Part shown: positions 31,059 through 40,000 of the stretch, piece after piece | How positions within the stretch are numbered: the stretch's first letter is position 1 | Layout: each line of letters starts with the position of its first letter | Translations under genes and position numbers: made by a program | The notes under the pieces: model-generated | What the model was told of the DNA's origin: nothing | Seen by the model: only the letters and a program-made list of their open reading frames with translations | Database searches by the model: none | Source of the DNA: Conchocele bisecta | Lineage: Eukaryota > Mollusca > Bivalvia > Lucinida > Thyasiridae | DNA length: 64,000 nucleotides | Direction of reading: 5' to 3' | Assembly: GCA_029237695.1 (NCBI GenBank) | Contig: CM055277.1 | Location: forward strand, 37,854,242 to 37,918,241

Positions 31059-31102
31059 GAGACACGCCATATTCTTAGGTACAAAATCACATGACGTGTC
31101 TC
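31059..31102. mobile_element. Minimal MITE B (44 bp)
   Basis: Left terminus GAGACACGCCAT and right terminus AAAATCACATGACGTGTCTC with almost no interior. Confidence 0.65.
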
Positions 31103-31245
31103 GTATATCATTGCCAGACAGCAGGGATGTGTTAGTTGACCAGGAGACAGACTGGCCCCATTTCTCCAGTGACAGCCACGTGTATGTAACCATGGCAGTC
31201 AGCTGATGGAAACATTCAATAATTCAAATCGCAAGTACAGTAGGT

Positions 31246-31653
31246 GGACAGAAGTAATTTCCCGAAAGTTAAAATCTCATAGACTTGCATATATTTCCAT
31301 CTTTACTCTCAAATATGTAACTCCGTATATACTTTACCAATTTGAATGACATATAAAGTGTTTGAAAGAAAATAGATTTATGCAGAATATTAATGTTTTG
31401 GTTTCTGATTATCACAAGCTACGTCACCATTGACATCAATGGCAACAGCATTTCCAAAACATTCCCATATGTTTATCTGCATGCATCTTGTAAATTACTT
31501 TGAATATTGAATACACATATGAATCAAATTATATTGGCTACTCAATGTATTTTATTTCATTAAAATCTGAAAAGTATATTTGAAGTAACAAGCTAACAAG
31601 CACAAATACTTGTAAGTTTATGGGATTCAATGGGTGGGAAATTACTTCTGTCC
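31246..31653. mobile_element. MITE with 18-bp perfect terminal inverted repeats (408 bp)
   Basis: GGACAGAAGTAATTTCCC at 31246-31263 and its exact complement at 31636-31653, with imperfect homology continuing inward (AATCTCATAGACTTGCA versus TGTAAGTTTATGGGATT). The interior is AT-rich and non-coding. The target duplication is not clear, so no superfamily is assigned. Confidence 0.75.
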
Positions 31654-31780
31654 AACATCCGTACATGTTGTGGTTACTCAGTTGAACACGAGTTATCGCT
31701 GCATAAAACCCCGACAAAAACGAACCACACACCCGTTTGCCAATATACGACTGTATAATTACATAAGACGAAAGCGTTTT

Positions 31781-32139
31781 TGTTACATTCACGTAACTCA
31801 CTATGGTGAGAAAATGTGTATTCGTGCCCGGCTAGCTCAGTTGGTTAGAGCGATGGTACGGTAAACCAGAGGTCCCGGGTTCGAGCCCCGGGTCGGTGCA
31901 CATTTTTCTCACCCTGTGACATTTGGCGCCCAACGAGGGACCGTGACTGATAAATACTGCCCAAATTGTACCAAAAATATGGAATTCAGATACAAATTAA
32001 ATATAGAATTCGGGGACAAATTTCAATCTGGCGGGGAAGTATGTCACGGTACGTAAGTCGGTTAGAGCGATGGTACGGTAATCCAGAGGTCCCTGGTTCG
32101 AGCCTCGGGTAGGATATGCAGCTTTCTCACCCTGTGACA
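31781..32139 (+). mobile_element. TRIM-like miniature LTR retroelement with tRNA-like sequence in its LTRs
   Basis: Order: 5' LTR 31781-31921 (TGTTAC...GTGACA), two bases, primer-binding-like TGGCGCCCAACGAGGGAC at 31924-31941, about 90 bp without coding, polypurine GGCGGGGAAG at 32030-32039, then 3' LTR 32042-32139 (TGTCAC...GTGACA). The LTRs share ACGTAA(C/G)TC, GGTTAGAGCGATGGTACGG, CCAGAGGTCCC and TTTCTCACCCTGTGACA. The 3' copy lacks about 40 bp that includes the 5' part of the tRNA-like region. The PBS resembles a tRNA-Lys primer site. No gag or pol is present, so mobility would need help in trans. Alternative: two tRNA-derived SINE fragments side by side. Confidence 0.6.
31826..31899 (+). 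ncRNA. tRNA-Lys-like sequence inside the 5' LTR (probably not a functional tRNA)
   Basis: The 5' half GCCCGGCTAGCTCAGTTGG is typical of tRNA-Lys(CUU) genes. A box TAGCTCAGTTGG (31833-31844) and B box GGTTCGAGCCC (31878-31888) fit pol III consensus. D stem and T stem pair. In the acceptor stem, pairs 1-72 and 2-71 fail. The anticodon loop lacks U33 and reads GGT where Lys would have CTT. It is better seen as a tRNA-derived internal promoter than as a decoding tRNA. Confidence 0.65.
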
Positions 32140-32357
32140 TTCACACCGTTGTTTATTTCCAAAATTGGAAGAGAAAATACAGTGGTTTGAAATCGTCATA
32201 AACCTTACAAACTGCCACACAGTGAAATTATCCTTTTACAACTTCAACACAGTGTGTGTGTTTCTTTTTCGTTCGGTATGCACATATTTTCATCAAGAAA
32301 TAAGAAAAGTAATAGTGCAACTTCAATGGCGGGTTGACTGTAGTGGGTTAAACTATC
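32140..32357. other. Spacer right of the TRIM-like element
   Basis: No feature recognised. Confidence 0.4.
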
Positions 32358-32365
32358 TGCACACA

Positions 32366-32744
32366 GAGCTCCAGATAAGCTGCATATTTGCTTAAATACC
32401 CAATTAAATTGCCAAAAACCCAATTGAAATCAGAAGTAGCGAGTATCAAAAAGCAATAAAAATTGTGTGGTACCTTTATCATGCTGCAGAACAAAATAAA
32501 CAGACCACAAATATAGCATATTTTTCTTATTTTCCATGAAAACACATCTTGGTATTTCATTAGAAATTCTAATGAAATGCCAAGACATGTTTTCATTTCA
32601 AAGCAAACTATTCAAAAATTGCGGTCTGTTGATGTGTAAACAGTAGTGTGATTTTATTTTACCCAATTAACATTTTGAAATACTCAATTGCTTTAGAAAT
32701 GATGGAGTGACAACACTCAATTACTAATTCCTTATCTGGAGCCC
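32366..32744. mobile_element. hAT-like MITE, copy 2 with 8-bp target duplication
   Basis: GAGCTCCAGATAAG...CTTATCTGGAGCCC, flanked by TGCACACA at 32358-32365 and 32745-32752. Eight-base duplications are the hAT hallmark. The interior is about 90 percent like the 4522 copy, with the same central palindrome. Confidence 0.85.
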
Positions 32745-32807
32745 TGCACACAAACATTCCTTCATGTGAAGGTAATCCTTGCTGATGTGAATTTCTCTTC
32801 ATATTAT

Positions 32808-33160
32808 ACAATTATTGTCTTTTGATGAGGTGTACACGATATTTTGCTGAGGAAGGTCATATTCACGGACACCGACTCAAAAGACAATAATTATTGTATT
32901 ATATAACCCATATTACAGAATGTATATGATACAACAACGCACGATATGTCTCCTGCTTTGGTTACGTGATAAGTGACACGTGCATGTTGCTATACCTAAA
33001 TATCAGTCTCGGACTCGTCTCGTTGTGCGGGAACAGTCCGAGAATGTTGTTCGTAATGTGATGTACACCTCCAGGTGAATATCACATTTCGAATATCATT
33101 CTCGGACTCGTCTCGCGACGAGACTGATATCCAGGTGAATATCATATATGTCCACAATCA
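32808..33160. repeat. Two inverted-repeat blocks
   Basis: First block: ACAATTATTGTCTTTTGA (32808) pairs with TCAAAAGACAATAATTATTG (32878). Second block: AATATCAGTCTCGGACTCGT (33000), AATATCATTCTCGGACTCGT (33095) and GACGAGACTGATAT (33117) with repeated CCAGGTGAATATCA form overlapping hairpins. Probably diverged foldback elements. Confidence 0.6.
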
Positions 33161-33485
33161 TGTGACCCGAAAATGGACAATCTCATTGGTTTAAATTGTC
33201 AGTCATATAATAATCATGATTACCGGTATACATGTAGTATTAAATGAATAACGTAAAGCAGTATGCAAACAATTATTTGGATGATTCTTCAATATAAATC
33301 ACTATTACACAGTAACTGTAATCATGTTGGAGGTGATTGCCCGATGATGCAGATGGCGTGAAACCAATTCTTTGAAGCACACCTTTTCTTATAGATGGAC
33401 TGGTCCAAAAAACTACATGTAGCACATAGCAGCCCATGTTGGATAGTAAGGGGTGCAAGGCAGGAATTAAACAAGTGATCACTGA
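33161..33485. other. Intergenic spacer
   Basis: Nothing recognised. Confidence 0.4.
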
Positions 33486-33489
33486 TTAA

Positions 33490-34125
33490 CCCTTAGAATA
33501 CGGGAAAGAAAATTGTCGTCTGATGTTGTTTTATAATTTGTCTTCTGAAGAAAAACATTTTTTAACGATGATTCCAAAGTGTGCATGTTTTTATGAGAAA
33601 AATATAAGTTTTGACAATGTCCAGCCATGGGTAAACGTTTGCCGTGGCACTCGGGAACTGTTTGGACACCAAGGTCATAGGCCGCGGGTTCAAACAGTTC
33701 CCGAGTACCACGGCAAACGTTTACCCACGGCTGTAAATGGTCAAAAGTTATTGTTGCATTTCCATCGGAAATATCAATAAATTTGAGAATATATGCAGTA
33801 CTTTCAGTACTTTGATAACCGGTTCCAGTCAAACAGCTGATTTACACATATATTCCGGGACCGCAGTACATGTCGCGTGATGCAGGTGCCCCAATCTACG
33901 CATGAATTTCAAAATTGGCCTAGTCTGGTGATGTAATGGCGCATTCTAGTAACGTCACGAGACACATACATTACATAGGTATTGGCTTGACCCCGGAATT
34001 AGCATTGTCTACAGCCATGGTGAAGCATCAAATGCTGTACGTTTGAACACGGCTGTGAGCAGTCAAACAACGGTAGTCATGTAACAATACAAAAGAATAC
34101 AAAATTTAATTCAGCATTGCAAGGG
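33490..34125. mobile_element. TTAA-flanked palindromic MITE (636 bp)
   Basis: CCCTTAGAATACGGG at the left and AGCATTGCAAGGG at the right between TTAA at 33486-33489 and 34126-34129. It contains a long hairpin at 33620-33733: GGGTAAACGTTTGCCGTGG, GGGAACTGTTTG and their complements. The 117- and 85-codon frames are arms of that hairpin. Confidence 0.65.
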
Positions 34126-34129
34126 TTAA

Positions 34130-34723
34130 TATACAATAAGCGACTTTAAAAGCGAACGGTTATAAGCCATATTGCCATCCATAATCAGTATCTGCAGTCT
34201 GATCATGGTTTACCCTGGCAGAGCAATTACAACAATGTTGAGCAATATACAAGCGTGTTTTAAAGTCGACAGTACGTACATCAATGGCAGATTGTGAGAC
34301 ACCGACACATCGGGAGAAATCACAAACAGCAAACGGCAAATTTTCTGTTGCATTGGGGAACCATACATACCGTATTTATTATAATAGTAGCTACTTCTCT
34401 AATAGTAGCCCCCTCCCATTGCATGCTAAATGTTATTTTCCCATACAACAGCCTTTTGTATGTGAAAATAACATATTTTGATCCTATTTTCCACATTTTG
34501 ATCCCCACGAATTGCACAGCTCTAGGAGCGTTTATTAGAATAAATACGGTACCGCAAACCAAAATATTTCTTACTTCCACAAAAAACACAACAGCAAACC
34601 CAAATATGATAAAACTCTTCTGCAGATAATCTGAAGTCATGTGATCAGTCCACGCCAATTTGTCATAGACAGACATTTCACTTTATCATTATTGCACAGT
34701 TGCCTATGATTGGTAGATCCAGG
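34130..34723. other. Intergenic sequence with a foldback
   Basis: ACCGTATTTATTATAATAG near 34369 pairs with TATTAGAATAAATACGGT near 34532, and AAATGTTATTTTC with GAAAATAACAT between them, giving a foldback of about 185 bp. No gene. Confidence 0.55.
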
Positions 34724-34970
34724 CGGCCGTTTCACTAAACTTCGTACAACTCAAATGTTTGTAAGTGCAAAATTATGATACATGTAGTCTGTAAATTTCA
34801 CATAAACAATGTGTTCTTGTAAACAATTATTGGATTTACATTTATTGAGCATAGGCTGCATATGCAGCCTATGCTCAATAAATGTAAATTCATCAATTGA
34901 AATTTACACACTATCCTAAATTTGCACTTACGAACATTTTAGTCGTACGAAGTTCAGTAAAACGGGCCCC
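34724..34970. mobile_element. Foldback element F1, copy 4
   Basis: GCGGCCGTTTCACTAAACTT to AAGTTCAGTAAAACGGGCCCC with the central palindrome GCATAGGCTGCATATGCAGC. Confidence 0.8.
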
Positions 34971-35233
34971 GGATCTGCACATTCTGATCAGGGTCATCAT
35001 CCATCCAGCCAAATTCCTGGATTTGAGAAGTATATTACAATGTTGGGGCATGCGGTACAACAGTCACTTCTTACAAACAATCACCCCAGATAAAACCCTG
35101 AACTTTCATGAATGAACCGTAGAGACATACACGAAAGTAGGAAACATTGCGTAGTGATCTCTTGTTAGACAGTTGGGTGTTACTGAGCAGAAACTGACTG
35201 ACTGACTCATCACTCATCAGTAAACATACATAC

Positions 35234-35434
35234 GAGACATGCCGTGTGACTTTGTACCAAGAACATCTGCTACTTTTTATGAAAAATATTTACAGAAACT
35301 GATATTGTCTGTAAATAACGTTGACAGTTAACAAAATGTTAATACCAAATGCGGAAAGGTAACTTTCAATGTCATTTACGGATAATTATTTTTCAGGAGA
35401 CATCTTTGTAGGTACAAAGTCACATGGCCTGTCT
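35234..35434. mobile_element. MITE B, copy near the corepressor 3' end
   Basis: GAGACATGCCGTGTGACTTT on the left and AAAGTCACATGGCCTGTCT on the right. Confidence 0.7.
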
Positions 35435-35504
35435 ATGTATTGATGTCCATTCACTGCCTTATCTCAGGTGATGGTTTGAATTCATGATATTCAATGAAAC
35501 AAAT

Positions 35505-35690
35505 GAATGAAGCCACAATATTTGGTCTGAACCAATGAATGAAGCCACAATATTTGGCCTGAACCAATGAATGAAGCCACAATATTCAGTATGACCCAAT
35601 GACAAATGTGATATTCAGCGTCAACCAATGACTGAGGCCACAATATTTAGCGTTAACGAATGGCTAACGCCATGATATTTAAATTAATCA
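35505..35690 (-). repeat. 35-bp minisatellite just after the corepressor stop codon
   Basis: About five copies of a unit with CAATGAATGAAGCCACAATA and TTTGGCCTGAAC, decaying towards the stop codon at 35707. Given the orientation of the gene this lies in the probable 3' UTR. No clear AATAAA is seen on the minus strand nearby. Confidence 0.75.
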
Positions 35691-35706
35691 AGGACAACGT
35701 AAATAT

Positions 35707-37059
35707 TCAGCCCTGTTCGTCGTCGGAGAGTGTCTCGTACTGCGAGGACAACAGTGGCTGTCGCTCCTGGTCGCCGCGCCCCTCGTGTCCCGCGTCCAGC
35801 TCTGCCCCGCGCCGGGAATATCCCCCGGCCCCGTGTGCCGCAGTGCTCGACGCCACGTCTGAACTCGACTGGGGGTACGTGCGGGGACTGCGGGACCGAT
35901 GGCCGCGTGGAGTACCAAGCATTGCTGCCTCCCTGTCCCGCACCGGCTCCGACAGTCCCACAAACTCCCCACCCCGCGGACTGTTCTCACTGTCGCGGGA
36001 CGATTTGGAGCTTCTGCGACTGGAGGCGATGTGTGACACGGACGACACCTCCGCCACTGAGCTGTCGATACTCGCAGTCTCGTCCACCATGAGCCGGTCC
36101 GTGCTGTCCGCGCTTGACTGGGAAATGTTGGACCCGTCGTCCACCTCCAGGGCCTGTTTCCCGGCCCTACTGGATGTGCGACTCGCATCGCCGCCCATGT
36201 ACACACTGTCGGCCGCGTGATCCTTCTGGCCACTGGAATAACGCTCGAATCCCTGCGCTTCATTGTCCCTCGTTGACATTGCTGACTCATTCACTGTCGG
36301 TTCGTAAGCCGATTCCCCGGAGCTCTGGACGTTGGCATCGCCTGGGTCAGTATCTGCCCCGGGGTGGGGGAGGGTGCGGCCCTCCGAGCTGTCGACGACG
36401 CCACGCCGTGGGCTCCGGGTGCTGCTGGACAGGGCCATGTAGCTGCTGGGCGGCTTGGCCACACGCGCGTCGTCCGGGCTGTCCGGGAAGTCATACTCTG
36501 ACTGTGCAACCTTCTCCGACTTAGACACCTTTTTGTCGTGGGACGGCGCCGCCCGGCCGCCCTCGTGCATCGACACAGACGGAGACGCCCGCATGGCCTT
36601 GGCAGGGTCGCGGGGCCCGGTCGACGTGGCCTTCTGGCTGGAGGCGGCACAGCCCTCCTCCTGCTCCATGCGGGACCGCGGCCGCGTGAACATCCGCTTC
36701 TTGCCCATGGAGTGGGGGTGCTGAGAGGAGTGGACGGGGTCGCGGACCTCACTCACCGATGACACGGGCGACTGGGCCTGCGAGCCGGACCTCACCGATG
36801 ACACAGGTGACTGGGCCTGTGTGCCAGGCCTCACCGATGACACGGGCGACTGGGCCTGCTGGCCGGGCCTCACCGACGACACGGGCGAATGGGCCTGCGA
36901 ACCAGGCCTCACCGACGACACGGGTGATTGGGCCTGCGAGGCGGGCCTCACCGACGACACGGGCGACTGGGCCTGCGAGCCAGGCATCACCGACGACACG
37001 GGCGACTGGTCCTGTGAGCCGGGCCGGCTGTAGCTGCTGCTCCGCGACGATTCTTCATC
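35707..37059 (-). CDS. NCOR: NCOR last exon with stop
   Basis: The acceptor TGCTGTAG lies upstream (37060-37061), phase 0; the stop TGA is at 35707-35709. It codes 450 residues. It opens DEESSRSSSYSRPGSQDQSP, then seven tandem 13-residue repeats (36754-37026), MGKKRMFTRPRSRMEQEE, an acidic EYDFPDSPDD stretch, RS/SR-rich segments such as SSRRSSKSSRDS and RSRSPRT, and the family C-terminus PLLSSQYETLSDDEQG. It is GC-rich compared with the AT-rich introns. Long open frames on the opposite strand (186, 136, 120 codons) are shadows of this exon. Confidence 0.9.
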   Translation of the reverse strand, partial: DEESSRSSSYSRPGSQDQSPVSSVMPGSQAQSPVSSVRPASQAQSPVSSVRPGSQAHSPVSSVRPGQQAQSPVSSVRPGTQAQSPVSSVRSGSQAQSPVSSVSEVRDPVHSSQHPHSMGKKRMFTRPRSRMEQEEGCAASSQKATSTGPRDPAKAMRASPSVSMHEGGRAAPSHDKKVSKSEKVAQSEYDFPDSPDDARVAKPPSSYMALSSSTRSPRRGVVDSSEGRTLPHPGADTDPGDANVQSSGESAYEPTVNESAMSTRDNEAQGFERYSSGQKDHAADSVYMGGDASRTSSRAGKQALEVDDGSNISQSSADSTDRLMVDETASIDSSVAEVSSVSHIASSRRSSKSSRDSENSPRGGEFVGLSEPVRDREAAMLGTPRGHRSRSPRTYPQSSSDVASSTAAHGAGGYSRRGAELDAGHEGRGDQERQPLLSSQYETLSDDEQG

Positions 37060-40000
37060 CTACAGCACACAGCACCATCACCAGTTCTACTCACATACAG
37101 TGACAATAACACTAATGGACACTGGGGATTATAACATTCATGCTTTGACATATTTGTTCAGCATTGTATGGATATTTGTATTGTCTACATATCAGTATGT
37201 AACAGTGATTGGAGAAATGGGACTATTTGCGACCAGTGTAGAGCCAGATCAGCCTACAAATCTGATCAGGGCCTGCACTGTTTGCCATACGACCGGCGAA
37301 ACATCGGCCATACATACAACGTCTCTGGCTACAGGAGAGGGCTAGGAGATAAGCCCCATTTCTCCCATCACAGCCACATATTCATTATTTCCCCCATATT
37401 TGTCTCAGCAGATTTCGGACGGACTCGGACATGATTGTTATCACTATGTAGGCAGGCTCAACAAGAAATCAGTAACACTCATGCATGTACCCCTCAAACA
37501 CTTTAAAATCATTTGACCTTTACGTTTGGCACAGGGGCTGCATGTGTGGACCACAGAATGAAAATATGGATGAAAACTAATATGCATATGAAGTTTCAAG
37601 CCAATCCGACTTAGTTACAGAGATGGGAGGTAGCCGAAAACTTTAACATAAATCTCGGACAGACAGACAAACAGACGGATGACCAAATGAGCGAACGGAG
37701 TGGTCTGTCGGCACACGAATGCCCCCGGTGGCAGATTGGAGAACCTGTGGCAAAGTTAATTAAGCAAAAGCGATAAGTATTCATAACCAGTTATGAAGGT
37801 CAAACGGTTAAGGTCATATTAAGGGCAGCATGGATATGTCGCATTAGTCCACAAGTACGATATATTGAAATATTAAAGTAATCCATTCAGGGATATAGAA
37901 ACTACGGCAAACTTCACTATGTGTGAACAAGTTCAAAGTTGTGAAGGTCAAAAGGTCAAGGTCATATTACGGGCAGCACGGATCTGTGGCTTTGTCCACA
38001 GGTTTGATGTATTGAAATATTTAAGTAATCCTTCAAGAATTGAGAAACTCTGGCGTACTTCTTAATGTGCCGGACGGATGGACGGACAGACTCACAGACA
38101 CACAGTCCAAACATTATATGCCTACCGAGACCGGGGGCTCAGGTGTCTAGAATATGTCACCGCTATAGGCCGCAACCTCATAAACTGTGTACAAACAGTG
38201 CAGACCCAGCCAAGATGAGTGTACGGGCGGAACGAAGGCAGAAATGAAATAATTCCAGTTTTGTGACCTGGCGCACCAGGACAACATTGGCTCAATTGTT
38301 TTTACAACCAGTTTAGCCCCAGATCAGCTGACATTAAGAGGCCTATGGCCTACGATTCAACCAATAAATGCTAGCCTCCTTGCCAAGCTGAATGTTCTCT
38401 CTCAGTTTCAAATTCATACTCAAAATCAGGCAGTTTGATTGGTAGAGACCAATCAAACTGCCTGATTTCAAGTACGATACTGGAGAACAGGCTCGTGATG
38501 TTTTACAGTCACAGACAGAGTCTGTTCGTGAAAGCTAATACAGAGCTACACTGGCCAACGGTGTGTGCCAATGTTACGGTGCGGCGGGGCCATGGGGAGC
38601 AGCAGTAGACAGGAAATGAACACTTGCCTATACCTGTGGAGACTGGCGCTGGTCGGGTGACGGCTGGCATGAACTTGACGGGGACACCGTGGACACGTCG
38701 CCTCCCGCCCGCGTCTGCAGGCCCCCGGCCTGGTCCGTGGACGAGGGCACGGCACGGGGCTCGGGCCGCGCGTACTTGTGCGAGTTCTCCTTCATGTGCG
38801 ATGACACGGGCGACTGGGTCCGCTGCTTGCCCATGGGCGGCATGGGCTGCTGGGGAACCTGCAGGTACAGAGTGAAGATCGTGACGGCCAAAAGCTGATG
38901 GTTGGATGCCATGACGGCCATAAGGTGAAGGTCACATGGTTTGACGGCCTTCGCCATAAGGTGAATTTCACAAGCTGTGACGGCCATCAGGTGAATGTCA
39001 CATACCGGTGAAGTCCATAAGATGAAGGTCGTGATGGCCAAATGATGAAGGTTACATGTCGTGACAGCCATAAGGTAGATGTCACATGCCGCGACGGTCA
39101 TAAGGTGAAGGCTATATGTCGAGAGGGCCATAAGGTGAAGGTCACATACCATGATGGTCATAAGGTGAACAGAAGGTCACATGCCGTGATGGATATAAGG
39201 TCAAGATCATGATGGCCATACGGTGAAGGTCACATGCTGTGATGGTCACAAGTTGTAGGTCACATGTTGAGACGGTCATAAGGTGAAGGTCACATGCCGA
39301 GCCAATCATAAGGTGAAGGTCACACGCCATGATGGCCATAAGATGAAGGTCACATGCTGTGATAGTCATAGTTGAAGGTCACATGCTGTGACGGTCGGTC
39401 ATAGGGTGATGGTCACATGTTGAGACGGTCTTAAAGTGAAGGTCACACGCCGTGAAGGCCATAAGGTGAAGGTCACATGGTGTGACGGTCATAGGGTGAT
39501 GGTCACATGTCGAGACGGTCATAAGCAGACGGTCGCATGCCGTGATGGCCATAAGATGAAAGTCACACGCTGTGATGGTCATAAGTTGAAGGTCACATGC
39601 TGTGACGGTCGGTCATAGGGTGATGGTCACATGTTGAGACGGTCTTAAAGTGAAGGTCACACGCCGTGATGGCCATAAGGTGAAGGTCACAGGTCATAGG
39701 GTGATGGTCACATGTTGAGACGGTCTTAAAGTGAAGGTGTGATGGTCATGATGGACATGTCATGATGGCCATAAAGTGAAGGTCACATGCCGTGGCGGCC
39801 ATAAGGTTATGGTCACATGTCGTGATGTAGGGTGTCCGGAGTATGGCCATCACGGCGTGTGACCTTCACCTTTTGACTTTCTCGGCATGTGACTGCGGTA
39901 AGGTGAAGGTCGGATGTCATGATGGCCATAAGGCGAGGTGTGAATATTGGGTAAGAAATACACAAAGCCACCAGTAAGGGTTACAATTGTATGTACCTGT

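Noticed and set aside
31826..31899. A functional tRNA gene
   Set aside because: Two acceptor pairs fail, U33 is missing and the anticodon is not Lys. The block sits inside matching LTR-like repeats, so it is treated as tRNA-derived sequence.
35660..36524. Plus-strand frames of 186 and 136 codons
   Set aside because: Shadows of the NCOR last exon, which has a phase-matched acceptor and a conserved C-terminus.
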